64,000 bases of DNA from Actinomadura mexicana (GTDB taxonomy: Bacteria; Actinomycetota; Actinomycetes; Streptosporangiales; Streptosporangiaceae). The notes beneath the pieces are model-generated. The model did not search any database, had not been told where the DNA came from, and worked only from the letters and a program-made list of their open reading frames with translations. The stretch covers positions 583,360 to 647,359 of the forward strand of contig NZ_FZNP01000003.1 of NCBI RefSeq assembly GCF_900188105.1, written 5' to 3'. This document shows positions 8,559 to 17,953 of the stretch, piece after piece. Position numbers and translations under genes: made by a program. The stretch's first letter is position 1, and every line of letters begins with the position of its first letter.

Positions 8559-11009
8559 GTGGCGAAGCTGACATTGCCGCAGCTGGAAGCGCATCTGTTC
8601 GGGGCGGCCGACATCCTGCGCGGCAAGATGGACGCTTCGGAGTTCAAGGAGTACATCTTCGGGATGCTGTTCCTGAAGCGGTGCTCCGACCAGTTCGACA
8701 CCATCCGGGAACGGATCGTCGAGGAGCAGCTCGCCGCCGGCCGGACGCGCATGCAGGCCGAAGAACTGGCAGACAACCCGCTCTTCTACAGCGGCGGCGA
8801 CTTCTTCGTCCCGAAGACGGCCCGCTGGAAGCACATCGTTGACGAGTCGGGTAAGAAAGCTGTCGCCGATCTGCTGAACAAGGCTCTCGCGGCACTCGAA
8901 GAAGCCAACGGCGAGGCATTGCAGGGTGTGGTCGGGCACATCGACTTCAGCCGCAAGGTCGGCAAAACCACGCTGTCGAACCAGAGCCTCCAAAAGCTGG
9001 TCCGACACTTCAACCGGCACGGGTACCGGCTGCGCAATGACGACTTCGAGTTTCCCGACCTGCTCGGCGCGGCCTACGAGTACCTCATCGGCGAGTTCGC
9101 CGACTCGGCGGGCAAGAAGGGCGGCGAGTTCTACACGCCGCGCGGGGTCGTTCGCATGATGGCGCGGCTCGTCGACCCGCACGAGGGCATGAGGATCTAT
9201 GACCCCTGCGCGGGCTCCGGGGGAATGCTCATCATGGCGAAGGAGTACGTCGCCGAGAACGGGGAGGACGCCAGCGACCTGTCGCTCTACGGGCAGGAGG
9301 CCAATGGCGGCACCTGGGCGATCTCCAAGATGAACATGATCCTGCACGGGATCGTCAACGCCGAGCTGGAGAACGACGACACCCTCGCCAATCCCATGCA
9401 CGAGGAGAACGGACGGCTCCTCACCTACGACCGCGTCCTCACCAACCCGCCGTTCTCTCAGAACTATGAGAGAGCCGGAATGAAGCATGAGGATCGGTTC
9501 GAGTACGGCTGGGCGCCGGAGACCGGTAAGAAAGCGGACTGGATGTTCGCCCAGCATGTTCTTGCCGTGCTCCGCCGCGACGGTGTCGGAGCGACGGTCA
9601 TGCCGCACGGCGTGCTCTTCCGGGGCGGCGAGGAAGGGAAGATCCGGAAGGCGGTCATCGAAGCCGACCGCCTCGAAGCCGTCATCGGTCTCGCGCCGAA
9701 TCTTTTTTATGGAACCGGCATCCCGGCCTGCATCCTGATCCTGCGCGGCACCGCGCCCCGGCCCGCGTCGCATCAGGGCAAGGTGCTGTTCATCAATGCG
9801 GACCGCGAATACACGTCCGGCCGCGCGCAGAACTATCTCGACCCCGAGCACGCCCAGAAGATCGTCGCCGCCCATCGAGCATTTCTTGCTGACGAGACCA
9901 TGGAGATTCCAGGTTTCGCCCGTGTGGTCTCGCTCGATGAGCTGGCGGAGAACGACTTCAACCTCAACATCCGCCGCTACGTCGACAACACCCCGCCTCC
10001 CGAGCCGCAGGACGTCCGCGCCCACCTTCACGGCGGGGTTCCAAGGACGGAGGGGGAGGCGCACGAAGCGGCCTTCCGCGCCTTCGGCGTGGACGTCCAC
10101 ACCCTGTTCACGCCCCGGGATGACGACTACTACGACTTCCCGGCTGAAGGCTGGCAGTCGGTGGTGGACCGGATCCCGGAGCTGACCGCGCCCGCCGAGG
10201 AGCGCCTCCGCGAAGCGTTCGACGAATGGTGGGACAGCCACGCCAAGCGCCTCCGCGAGCTGCCCGGCACCCGCCGCGTCATGGACACCCGCGCCGAGCT
10301 GCTCGAAAGCTTCGTCGCCGAACTCACGCCCATAGGTGTACTCGACCGCTTCCAGCTCGCCGGCGCGGTCGCCTCCTGGTGGGGCGGAGTCCAGGCCGAC
10401 ATCCGCACTCTGGCATATAACCAGTTCAGCGGCGTGGTGCAGGGCTGGCTGACGAGCATCCAGACCGCCTTCGACGACGAGGGCTCCGCTGCCGTCCTCA
10501 ATGCTCAGCGTCGTGCCGCCGCGAAACGCAAGGCCAAGGATCACCCGTTGGTTCCGTTCGTCCTCGCCGACTACCTCACGGAACTTGAGGAGGCCGAGAA
10601 CCTTCGGGCCGAACTCGATGCCAAGGTCAAGGCCGCCACCGCCACCCCGGACGAGGACGCGGAAGACGCGGAGCCGGTCGACCCGGTCGTCCTCAAGCGC
10701 CTCAAGGCTCAGCTCACCGCCGCCAAGGCGAAGGTGAAGAAGCTCGAAGCCGCCTTCGTCGACAAGCTCGCGGCAGGCGTCCGCCAGATCCAGAACGCCG
10801 AGACTGAGCCGGACCTCGTCATGCACATTCTCAAGGCGGACCTCAGCCGCCGCCTGGACGCCCGCATGGCCACCCGCCGCAGAGCTCTGGCCGGCCGCTA
10901 CAAGACCTGGGCGGAGAAATACGCCGTCACCCTTCCCGAACTAGAAGCCCAACGCGCCGCCGCATCCGCTCGCGTCAACGAGATCCTGCGGGAGCTCGGC
11001 TATGAGTGA
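8559..11009 (+). CDS. hsdM: Type I restriction-modification DNA methyltransferase subunit (N6-adenine)
   Basis: 816 residues from the GTG at 8559; the frame is open further upstream, but that part is antisense to the helicase and has no HsdM similarity. The start matches HsdM_N: LPQLEAHLFGAADILRGKMDASEFKEYIFGMLFLKR. The catalytic domain has motif I DPCAGSGGMLI near residue 214 and motif IV NPPF at 296-299 for SAM binding and adenine N6-methylation. The last ~300 residues form a lysine/alanine/glutamate-rich extension with coiled-coil-like stretches, making it longer than the classic 500-residue HsdM; such long forms are familiar in actinobacteria. The stop overlaps hsdS by 8 bp. It protects host DNA and forms the M2S core of the complex. 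Confidence 0.92.
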   Translation: MAKLTLPQLEAHLFGAADILRGKMDASEFKEYIFGMLFLKRCSDQFDTIRERIVEEQLAAGRTRMQAEELADNPLFYSGGDFFVPKTARWKHIVDESGKKAVADLLNKALAALEEANGEALQGVVGHIDFSRKVGKTTLSNQSLQKLVRHFNRHGYRLRNDDFEFPDLLGAAYEYLIGEFADSAGKKGGEFYTPRGVVRMMARLVDPHEGMRIYDPCAGSGGMLIMAKEYVAENGEDASDLSLYGQEANGGTWAISKMNMILHGIVNAELENDDTLANPMHEENGRLLTYDRVLTNPPFSQNYERAGMKHEDRFEYGWAPETGKKADWMFAQHVLAVLRRDGVGATVMPHGVLFRGGEEGKIRKAVIEADRLEAVIGLAPNLFYGTGIPACILILRGTAPRPASHQGKVLFINADREYTSGRAQNYLDPEHAQKIVAAHRAFLADETMEIPGFARVVSLDELAENDFNLNIRRYVDNTPPPEPQDVRAHLHGGVPRTEGEAHEAAFRAFGVDVHTLFTPRDDDYYDFPAEGWQSVVDRIPELTAPAEERLREAFDEWWDSHAKRLRELPGTRRVMDTRAELLESFVAELTPIGVLDRFQLAGAVASWWGGVQADIRTLAYNQFSGVVQGWLTSIQTAFDDEGSAAVLNAQRRAAAKRKAKDHPLVPFVLADYLTELEEAENLRAELDAKVKAATATPDEDAEDAEPVDPVVLKRLKAQLTAAKAKVKKLEAAFVDKLAAGVRQIQNAETEPDLVMHILKADLSRRLDARMATRRRALAGRYKTWAEKYAVTLPELEAQRAAASARVNEILRELGYE

Positions 11010-12177
11010 CCTCCCCTCTGGCTGGACGTTTCGCCGCCTCACTGAGTTGGTCGACTTTCCAGAAGGGCAGGTTGATCCAACAAGACAGCCCTACGCAGAT
11101 TGGACGCTAGTCGCGCCCGACCATGTGGAGTCTGGGTACGGGAGGCTGGTTGAAAAACAGTCTGCTGCGGAGCAGGGAGCCGTGAGCGGCAAGTACGTGG
11201 TCAAGCCTGGTGACGTCATTTATAGCAAGATTCGACCCGCTTTGCGTAAAGCCGTACTTGTAGACTTCCCAGGTCTATGCTCCGCGGACATGTACCCGCT
11301 CAGGGTGCGCAAAGATCTGGATACGCGGTTTCTGTTGGCAATTCTTCTCGGTGAGCGGTTCTCTCGATTTGCTGAAGCCGTCTCTGGGAGAAGTGGCATC
11401 CCGAAGGTCAACAGGCGTGAGCTTGCGGAGCATAAGTTGCCCGTCCCTCCGCTCTGGGAGCAGCGGCGGATCGCGGAGATCCTCGAAGCGCTCGATGGAG
11501 AGGTCAAGGTCACACGGCAGTTGGCAAGTAAGGCGAGGGCTACTCGGAGGGCACTTCTTGAGGCTGAACTGAAGATCATTGAAAATAATGCAGAGGATTT
11601 CCCGCTGCGAGAACTCAGCCTGGAGGGCGGGGAGTACGGCAGTAACTCTCCTTCAGTTCCATATACTGAGGGGCTTCCGCGCTATGTGCGCATTACTGAT
11701 ATCGACGAGTATGGGCGCCTTCGGGATGACTCGATAGTAGGCCACCCGGTAGTTGGATCTGCGCCTTATATGCTCCGAGATGGAGATCTACTAATAGCTC
11801 GCACGGGTTTTACTACAGGAAAGACACTGCTGTTTCAGCAGAAGTATGGCAGGTGTGTCTTTGCAGGATATCTTGTGCGCTTTCGTCTTGACCCTTCCTT
11901 GGTAGATCCACGATACGTATTCTTGTGGACGTGCGGTAATGCTTTTTCAAGGTGGGTAAATCGCACCTTCCGTGAAGTTGGGCAGCGGAATATAAGTGCG
12001 ATGGAGTATGGTGTACATCGTCTTCCCGTGCCATCGCTTGAGGTGCAACGCCGCTTGGTTGATCGCATAGAAGCTCTTGATGGGTTGACTGAGAATTATC
12101 AAGGTAGATGGCATCGGCTGCTGGAAGTCAAGAACGGTCTGGCGGAGGATTTGTTGACGGGGCGGGTTCGGGTCTGA
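11002..12177 (+). CDS. hsdS: Type I restriction-modification specificity subunit
   Basis: 391 residues starting inside the end of hsdM. The two target-recognition halves are visible: the first runs to about residue 150 and ends in LPVPPLWEQRRIAEILEALD, the conserved spacer helix; the second starts near 205 and ends in LPVPSLEVQRRLVDRIEALD, the second spacer helix. The halves contact the two parts of a bipartite DNA target, which cannot be predicted here. The gene is clearly lower in GC than its neighbours, with many A/T-ending codons, most marked in the second half (about 11570-12130), as expected of recognition domains swapped between lineages. Its stop is 4 bp from that of the opposing gene. 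Confidence 0.92.
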   Translation: MSDLPSGWTFRRLTELVDFPEGQVDPTRQPYADWTLVAPDHVESGYGRLVEKQSAAEQGAVSGKYVVKPGDVIYSKIRPALRKAVLVDFPGLCSADMYPLRVRKDLDTRFLLAILLGERFSRFAEAVSGRSGIPKVNRRELAEHKLPVPPLWEQRRIAEILEALDGEVKVTRQLASKARATRRALLEAELKIIENNAEDFPLRELSLEGGEYGSNSPSVPYTEGLPRYVRITDIDEYGRLRDDSIVGHPVVGSAPYMLRDGDLLIARTGFTTGKTLLFQQKYGRCVFAGYLVRFRLDPSLVDPRYVFLWTCGNAFSRWVNRTFREVGQRNISAMEYGVHRLPVPSLEVQRRLVDRIEALDGLTENYQGRWHRLLEVKNGLAEDLLTGRVRV

Positions 12178-12181
12178 GTTT

Positions 12182-12598
12182 TCACGCGGGCATTTTTGCC
12201 CAGACAACTTTGCCTTCGCCGGTGGCGGAGGGGCGGGTGCCGGTTTGCTTCGCGTAGGCGGAGATGATGGCCAGGCCGCGGCCGTTTTCGGCCATGGGAG
12301 TCGGCGTGTTGGGGGTTGGGAGTTCGGGGGACGGGTCCCAGCACTCCAGGAGTGGTGTCCCCTCGTAGAGGGCACAGCGGAGGCGGAGTTGCCGGCCGCG
12401 CGCAGCCTTGACGGCGTTGGTGACCATCTCGCTCATGACAAGGGTCGAGTCGTTGATCACTTCGCGGTCGAAGCCCCAGTTCGTCAGTGCGTAGCGGACG
12501 AGTTCGCGGGCCAGGACCACGGTTGAGGGTGCGGCGAGCAGGGTGAGGCGTATCTCGGGGACCCCGGGCGCCGGTGTGACCAGTTCAAGATCATTCAT
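12182..12598 (-). CDS. AbaA/RsbW-like ATP-binding protein (HATPase_c anti-sigma kinase type)
   Basis: 138 residues from the ATG at 12598, preceded by GGAGG ten bases upstream. GHKL-type ATPase features: LVMSEMVTNAVKAA is the N-box, and NGRGLAIISAYA is the G1/ATP-lid region; the domain fills the protein. Proteins of this type next to a WhiJ-like regulator and a DUF397 protein form the whiJ/abaA triads described in Streptomyces development and antibiotic control. Here it is divergent from the WhiJ-like gene and runs tail to tail with hsdS (4 bp gap). A catalytic partner is not known; a regulatory, ATP-binding role is inferred. Confidence 0.8.
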   Translation of the reverse strand: MNDLELVTPAPGVPEIRLTLLAAPSTVVLARELVRYALTNWGFDREVINDSTLVMSEMVTNAVKAARGRQLRLRCALYEGTPLLECWDPSPELPTPNTPTPMAENGRGLAIISAYAKQTGTRPSATGEGKVVWAKMPA

Positions 12599-12698
12599 TG
12601 AGGGCCATCCTCCATTTGCGGATTGTGCCCTCACTCTGAGTGTGCGCGTTTTAACCTGAAGTGATTTCGGGGTGGCGCGATACACCTACGGGGGAACG
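12599..12698. promoter_or_regulatory. Divergent promoter region with palindrome between AbaA- and WhiJ-like genes
   Basis: About 100 bp separate two divergent starts. It holds an 11-bp palindrome CACTC-T-GAGTG at 12632-12642 and an A/T-richer patch (GTTTTAA) just after it. The palindrome is a reasonable operator for the adjacent helix-turn-helix protein; this is inference from position. Confidence 0.35.
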
Positions 12699-13511
12699 AT
12701 GAGTGTTCGAGAGTCGATCGACCCGGCGTCCTCACTGTGGGCCTGGCTGGCCTTTGACCTGTGGTTTCACCGCACGCAGCGTGGTCTGTCGCTCGCGCAG
12801 ACCGGCATGATCGTCCATGTGACTCGGGCGACGGTATCCAACTGGGAAGCCGGTCGCCTCCGGCCGCGCGATACATACATGAGGCGTCTCGACCAGGCAT
12901 GGGACACCGGTGGGCATTTCGAGCGGCTGCACATGTTCGCCTGCAACGGGCATGATCCGGACTGGTTCAAGCAGTACATCCAGTACGAGGAAGCCGCGGA
13001 CGTCCTCAAGATGTACCACGGCAAGACCGTGCCAGCGCTGGCGCAGACCAAGACGTATGCAGAGGCGCTACTGAAGGCCGCTGGCCGCGCCGACGAGGCC
13101 GAGACAGAAGCCAAGTCCCGCATGAAGCGCCAGGATGTGCTGCGGCGTAAGCAGCCGCCCTACCTCTGGATTCTCATCGATCAAGAGGTGCTCGAGAACG
13201 TCGTGGGTGGTCGGGAGGTGATGGCGGAGCAGTTGTGCTACCTCCTTGAACTCGCGGCGGCGGAGCGTGTCTGCGTTCGCGTCGTCCCGCGCGCCTCGGG
13301 TTGGCATCCAGGGCATGACGGCCACTTTCAGGTGATGACCATAAATGGGCGGGGTGTTTCCTACGCCGTCGCCCAGGTCGCCGGCCGGTTGATCGAAGCT
13401 GGTGACGAGTCCACCCTTCTGGAAGTACGTTTTGATCAGATCGGGGCGCTTGCCCTGCCTCGGTCTGATTCGCGAATCCTGATGGAACAGACGTTAAGGA
13501 CGTACGAGTGA
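12699..13511 (+). CDS. WhiJ-type helix-turn-helix regulator (XRE + DUF5753)
   Basis: 270 residues from the ATG at 12699, with GGGGGAA upstream; a GTG at 12672 would add nine residues. The N-terminal XRE DNA-binding domain covers about residues 15-65 (RTQRGLSLAQTGMIVHVTRATVSNWEAGRLRP), slightly unusual in carrying W-L-A-F-D-L-W-F-H-R-T instead of the standard opening. The C-terminal ~180 residues are DUF5753, with VGGREVMAEQLCYLLELA and RVVPRASGWHPGHDG. Family members repress developmental or accessory genes and work with a DUF397 protein, encoded next with a GTGA overlap. Lying between hsdS and hsdR, it may control restriction, but no site shows this. Confidence 0.88.
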   Translation: MSVRESIDPASSLWAWLAFDLWFHRTQRGLSLAQTGMIVHVTRATVSNWEAGRLRPRDTYMRRLDQAWDTGGHFERLHMFACNGHDPDWFKQYIQYEEAADVLKMYHGKTVPALAQTKTYAEALLKAAGRADEAETEAKSRMKRQDVLRRKQPPYLWILIDQEVLENVVGGREVMAEQLCYLLELAAAERVCVRVVPRASGWHPGHDGHFQVMTINGRGVSYAVAQVAGRLIEAGDESTLLEVRFDQIGALALPRSDSRILMEQTLRTYE

Positions 13512-13696
13512 TCAACTGGCGCAAGAGCTCCCGCAGTGGCGGCGGCAACGACGATGCGTGCGTGGAGTTGGCCGAGATGGGGGGCCGGGTGTGGGTGCGG
13601 GACTCCAAGGATCCGGACGGGGAGCGGTTGGCGTTCGGGCGGGAGGCGTTCAGCGGGTTGCTGGAGCGGGTGAAGCGCGGGGAGCTTGGCCGGTAG
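13508..13696 (+). CDS. DUF397 protein (WhiJ partner)
   Basis: 62 residues, almost all a DUF397 domain: INWRKSSRSGGGNDDACVELAEM, then VWVRDSKDPDGERLAFGREAF. The GTG start overlaps the stop of the WhiJ-like gene by 4 bp, indicating translational coupling. DUF397 proteins are small partners of DUF5753 regulators throughout actinobacteria; the mechanism is not well known. 103 bp separate it from hsdR. Confidence 0.92.
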   Translation: MINWRKSSRSGGGNDDACVELAEMGGRVWVRDSKDPDGERLAFGREAFSGLLERVKRGELGR

Positions 13697-13799
13697 TGGT
13701 AAATGTCCACATAGCTGGGAATTTCGTGGCCGGTGAAGGGCGTGTGGCGGAATGATTGGGATCACGGTGACCATGCGCTGACGTGAACGGGGGACGCTG

Positions 13800-16700
13800 G
13801 TGTCCGGGCCCGAATATCTCCAGGTCGAAGCTCCGCTGCTGAGGCAGCTCCGCGATATGGGCTGGGATCATCTGGCCGGCGCGCCGCCGGAGGTGTTCGC
13901 GCCGACGGATCCGGCGGTCTCCGGGCGCGGCTCGTTCGGCGAGGTGCTGCTCGAAGCCCGATTGCGGAAGGCGATCCGCGAGATCAACCCCGGTCCGGAC
14001 GGGGACCCGTGGCTGGACGAGGCCCGCGTCTCCCAGGCGGTGGCCGAGCTGGCGCGGATCGGCGCGGCCGGCCTCCTGGAGGCCAACGAACACGCGACCG
14101 AGTTGCTCCTCTCCGGTGTGACCGTGCCCGGCCTGGACGGCTGGGACGGCGGCCGGGACCAGCGCGTCCACTTCATCGACTGGCGGAACTGGCAGCACAA
14201 CGACTTCGCGGTCGTCTCACAGTTCCGGGTGGACGTCCCCGGCACGCAGGGACGCAACTTCATCGTCCCCGACGAAGTGCTGTTCGTGAACGGCATCCCC
14301 CTGGTCGTCGTGGAGTGCAAGAAGCCGAGCCGGGGCGACGCGATCTCCGAGGCCGTGACGCAGATCCGCAAGTACGCCGAGCAGAACAGCACGCGGACGC
14401 CCGAGGGCAATCGCAAGCTGTTCCACACCGTCCAGCTGACGGTGGCGACCTGCGGTGAGCGGGCGCGGCTCGGGACGTTCACCGGCGAGACCGAGCACTA
14501 CATGCCGTGGCGGGACCCGTATCCCCGGACGGACGCGCAGATCGCGTCGGGGCTCGGGTGCGACGAGCGGTCCGTGACCGAGCAGAACCGGCTGGCCGCC
14601 GTGGTGCTGAATCCTGAACGGCTGCTGGAGATCGTCCACGACTACGTCACGTTCATGACGCTCGACGACGGCCGCCGGATCAAGGCGGCCCCGCGCTACC
14701 AGCAGTACCGCGCCGTCGAACTCGCCCTCCGTCGCCTCCTGGAGGGCGAGACGAAACCGGAGAACGGTGAGCAGGACCGGCGCGGCGGCGTCATCTGGCA
14801 CACCCAGGGCTCGGGCAAGAGCCTCACGATGACGTTCCTCGTCCGGCGGATGCGGTCGATCGACGAACTCGCCGATGCCAAGGTCGTCCTGATCACCGAC
14901 CGGACGCAGTTGCAGCAGCAGCTCTCCAAGACGCTGAGGCTGACCGGCGAGGAGGTCCAGGAGGCCACGAGCGTCAAGAAGGCCAAGCGGCTCCTTGGGG
15001 AGCACGGGCCGGGCATCGTCGCCGTGATGATCCAGAAGCAGCAGGATGTGGCCGCCCGGAAGTCCGACGGGGAGCTGAGCGAGGCGGCGCCCTCGCTCGG
15101 CGAGCTGAACACCGACGAGTCGGTCATCGTGCTGATCGACGAGGCGCACCGGTCGCACGGCTCGCGCCTGCACATGAACCTCCTCGAAGCGCTGCCCAAC
15201 TGCGCCCGGATCGGCTTCACCGGAACGCCGATCATCATGGGGAAGCGGAAGAAGACCAGCCAGATCTTCGGCCCCATCATCGACCGCTACCTGCTCGCCG
15301 ACGCCGAGAAGGACGGCGCCGTCGTCCGCATCTTCTACGAGGGCAACACGGTGAAGGGCGCCGTCCGCGACGGCCGCGACCTGGACGAGGTCTTCGAGGA
15401 CATGTTCGCCGAGCAGAGCGAGCAGGAGCGCGAGCTGCTCCAGCGTCGCTACGCCACCAAGGGCGACGTCCTCGAAGCGGAGGAGCTGATCGAGGCCAAG
15501 GCCCGGCACATGCTGCGCCACTACGTCGCCGGGGTGCTGCCCAACAAGTTCAAGGCGCAGATCGTCGCCAACAGCCGGGAGGCGACGATCCGCTACCGCG
15601 AGGCCCTGATCAAGGCCCGGGACCGGCTGGTCGCCGAGGCTGAGACGGTCCCGTCCCACCTGCTCGACAGTTCACTGGACGAGCTGACCCCGCGCCAGGT
15701 CGTCCTGGTGCAGGCCCACAAGAAGCTCGCCCTGCTCCGCGCCATGGACTTCGTTCCGGTCATCTCCCCGGGCACGGACGACGACGAGGCCCGCTTCGCC
15801 GAGTGGACCGACAAGCGCAGCCAGGAAGACCGCATCGAGGCGTTCAAGAAGCCCTTCCCGGAAGACCCCGGCCAGGGCGACAAGCCGATCGGCTTCCTGA
15901 TCGTGAAGTCGATGCTGCTCACCGGCTTCGACGCGCCGATCGAGCAGGTCCTCTACATCGACCGCTCCCTGAAGGAGGCGGAGCTGCTCCAGGCCGTCGC
16001 CCGCGTCAACCGTCCGGCCGAGGGCAAGAAGTGCGGCTACGTCGTCGACTACTACGGTGTCGCCAACCACCTCGCCGAAGCGCTGAAGGCGTATGCGGCC
16101 GAGGATGTCGACGGCGTCCTGTACGACCTGCGGGAAGAGGCCGCCAAGCTCGACCCGATGCGCCGCCGGCTCCGCGCGATCTTCACGGAGAAGGGCGTCG
16201 TCCCGTCCGGCGGCACCCTGGAGGACTGCGTGCTGTCGCTAGAGGAGGGAGCGCGGTTCGACCGGTTCGAGGCCGAGCTCAAGCGGTTCCTCAGCACGAT
16301 CGACGTCATCCTCCCCGAGCCGGTCGTCAGCCCGTACCTGCCCGACGCCACGCTCTACGCGGAGATCGCGATGCGGGCCCGGCGCCGCTACCGCGTCGAC
16401 GGCGGTGGCTTCGACCCCGCCGTCTACGGCGCGAAGGTGCGCCAGCTCATCGACGAGCATCTGCGGTCGCTCGGCATCGAGGAGAAGCTGCCGCCGGTGT
16501 CGCTGACCGCCGACGACTTCGAGGAGAAGGTCGCGGCACTCTCGGACGCGCGGACCCGCGCCTCCGAGATGGAGCACGCCGTCCGCGACCACATCGAGGT
16601 CAACCGGGGCCGGGACCCGCGCCGCTACCGGATGCTCAGCGAACGCCTCGAAGAGATCCTGCGCGACTACGCCGACAACTGGGAGCAGCAGGCCGCTCTG

Positions 16701-17057
16701 CTGGCCGACCTCGTGGCGGACCTGCGCGCCGACCGTCCCGAGCAGGACGACGACCCGCTGAGCCCGCCCGAACGGGCCCTTTACGGGGTGCTGCTGGAGG
16801 AGACGGCCCGGGACGGTGTCGTCCAGCCCGAGACCGACCGGTGGCTGTGCGACATCGTTGCAGGGGTTTTCGAGCTGGCGGTGCGAATGACGCATCGCCG
16901 CGACTTCTGGCGCAAGCCCGTCGACCGCGAGGATTTCCGCCTGCGCGTCGCGCAGACCCTTGCCGCCAAGGACGTGGACATCGATCTCGTCTCGGGGCTG
17001 GCGGACCAGCTCGTCGATGTGATCTCGCACTGGCGGGCGGACATCCCGCGCCCCTGA
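13800..17057 (+). CDS. hsdR: Type I restriction endonuclease subunit
   Basis: 1085 residues, normal for HsdR. The GTG at 13800 is preceded by a GGGGGA stretch. The N-terminal nuclease domain has the PD-(D/E)xK core PDEVLFVNGIPLVVVECKKPS with catalytic E172/K174. The SF2 translocase follows: Walker A HTQGSGKS near residue 336, DEAH box LIDEAHRSHG at 447, and GFTGTPI (motif III). GFDAPIEQVLYIDR and LLQAVARVNR are motifs V/VI. The C-terminal ~200 residues are helical and would dock to the methylase core. It lacks obvious frameshifts, so the system appears complete. It is separated from hsdMS by 1.6 kb carrying the WhiJ/AbaA triad. Confidence 0.94.
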   Translation: MSGPEYLQVEAPLLRQLRDMGWDHLAGAPPEVFAPTDPAVSGRGSFGEVLLEARLRKAIREINPGPDGDPWLDEARVSQAVAELARIGAAGLLEANEHATELLLSGVTVPGLDGWDGGRDQRVHFIDWRNWQHNDFAVVSQFRVDVPGTQGRNFIVPDEVLFVNGIPLVVVECKKPSRGDAISEAVTQIRKYAEQNSTRTPEGNRKLFHTVQLTVATCGERARLGTFTGETEHYMPWRDPYPRTDAQIASGLGCDERSVTEQNRLAAVVLNPERLLEIVHDYVTFMTLDDGRRIKAAPRYQQYRAVELALRRLLEGETKPENGEQDRRGGVIWHTQGSGKSLTMTFLVRRMRSIDELADAKVVLITDRTQLQQQLSKTLRLTGEEVQEATSVKKAKRLLGEHGPGIVAVMIQKQQDVAARKSDGELSEAAPSLGELNTDESVIVLIDEAHRSHGSRLHMNLLEALPNCARIGFTGTPIIMGKRKKTSQIFGPIIDRYLLADAEKDGAVVRIFYEGNTVKGAVRDGRDLDEVFEDMFAEQSEQERELLQRRYATKGDVLEAEELIEAKARHMLRHYVAGVLPNKFKAQIVANSREATIRYREALIKARDRLVAEAETVPSHLLDSSLDELTPRQVVLVQAHKKLALLRAMDFVPVISPGTDDDEARFAEWTDKRSQEDRIEAFKKPFPEDPGQGDKPIGFLIVKSMLLTGFDAPIEQVLYIDRSLKEAELLQAVARVNRPAEGKKCGYVVDYYGVANHLAEALKAYAAEDVDGVLYDLREEAAKLDPMRRRLRAIFTEKGVVPSGGTLEDCVLSLEEGARFDRFEAELKRFLSTIDVILPEPVVSPYLPDATLYAEIAMRARRRYRVDGGGFDPAVYGAKVRQLIDEHLRSLGIEEKLPPVSLTADDFEEKVAALSDARTRASEMEHAVRDHIEVNRGRDPRRYRMLSERLEEILRDYADNWEQQAALLADLVADLRADRPEQDDDPLSPPERALYGVLLEETARDGVVQPETDRWLCDIVAGVFELAVRMTHRRDFWRKPVDREDFRLRVAQTLAAKDVDIDLVSGLADQLVDVISHWRADIPRP

Positions 17058-17105
17058 TGGTGCGCCGGTGTCGGGAACGTCGGCGTCCGATGGCAAGCTT
17101 GGGCC

Positions 17106-17819
17106 GTGGACGGTCCGGTGGCCGTCGAGATCGTCAAGGTCGGCGATCTCGACGTACAGGTGAGGGTGAGCGAGCGTCGCCGCCATGTCCGCCTGACGGT
17201 CGAGCGTGACGCGGCCGTCACTGCGGTCGTGCCGCCCGGGGTCGACCGGGCCGAGCTGGTGAAGATCGTCAAGAGCCGTCGGCGCTGGCTGTACGGCAAG
17301 CTCGCGGAGCGTCAGGCCCTGGGGGAGGGCAGGCCGGAGCGCGAGTACGTCTCCGGAGAGGGCTTTCCTTACCTCGGACGCAGCCACCGGCTTCTGATCG
17401 TGGACAGCGCTCCGTCTTCTGTCCGGCTGTTGCGTGGTCGTCTGGAGTTGCGCCGGGATGCTCTCGACGATGCGGCCGGCGCGCTCATCGGTTGGTATTC
17501 GCGGCGGGGGAAAGCGTGGCTACCCGCCCGTCTCCACCCCTGGGCCGAACGTATGCAGGCTCCTCGCGCCCCGCTGAAGGTTCTTCCCCTGGGCTACCGG
17601 TGGGGGTCGTGCTCCCCGGATGGGCGTCTCAACGTCCACTGGGCGACGATGCAGCTGCCCCCCGACCTGATCGACTACGTGCTGGCGCACGAGGTCGCCC
17701 ACCTCCACGAACGCGATCACAGCGAGCGGTTCTGGCGGCGCCTGGAGCGGGCCATGCCCGACTACCCCGCCCGCCGGGCCCGGCTCAAACGCCTCGGGCC
17801 TGACCTCTGGCTTCCTTAG
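17106..17819 (+). CDS. YgjP/M48-type metallopeptidase (DUF45)
   Basis: 237 residues from a GTG 48 bp after hsdR. The C-terminal half has the zinc-binding LAHEVAHLHERDHSERFW: H195, E196 and H199 form HExxH, with a third histidine 10 residues on (HS). Upstream, YRWGSCSPDGRLNVHW is the family's R-W-G-S-C motif. The N-terminus is beta-rich (VRVSERRRHVRLTVERDAAV). YgjP-like proteins are frequently found directly behind type I restriction genes; what they cleave is uncertain. The position suggests cotranscription with hsdR and a role in controlling or processing the complex (inference). Confidence 0.87.
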   Translation: MDGPVAVEIVKVGDLDVQVRVSERRRHVRLTVERDAAVTAVVPPGVDRAELVKIVKSRRRWLYGKLAERQALGEGRPEREYVSGEGFPYLGRSHRLLIVDSAPSSVRLLRGRLELRRDALDDAAGALIGWYSRRGKAWLPARLHPWAERMQAPRAPLKVLPLGYRWGSCSPDGRLNVHWATMQLPPDLIDYVLAHEVAHLHERDHSERFWRRLERAMPDYPARRARLKRLGPDLWLP

Positions 17820-17953
17820 AGCGAGCCCTTACTTCTGCTAGTTCGAGATCCGCGACGTTCCGCGGGCTGGACGAGGGCGTCTGGGGCACACCGTTCAGGG
17901 GCGTTCGTAAAACAGTCGTCAGGCGTGGGCGTCGCCGATAGCGTCGCTTGGTC

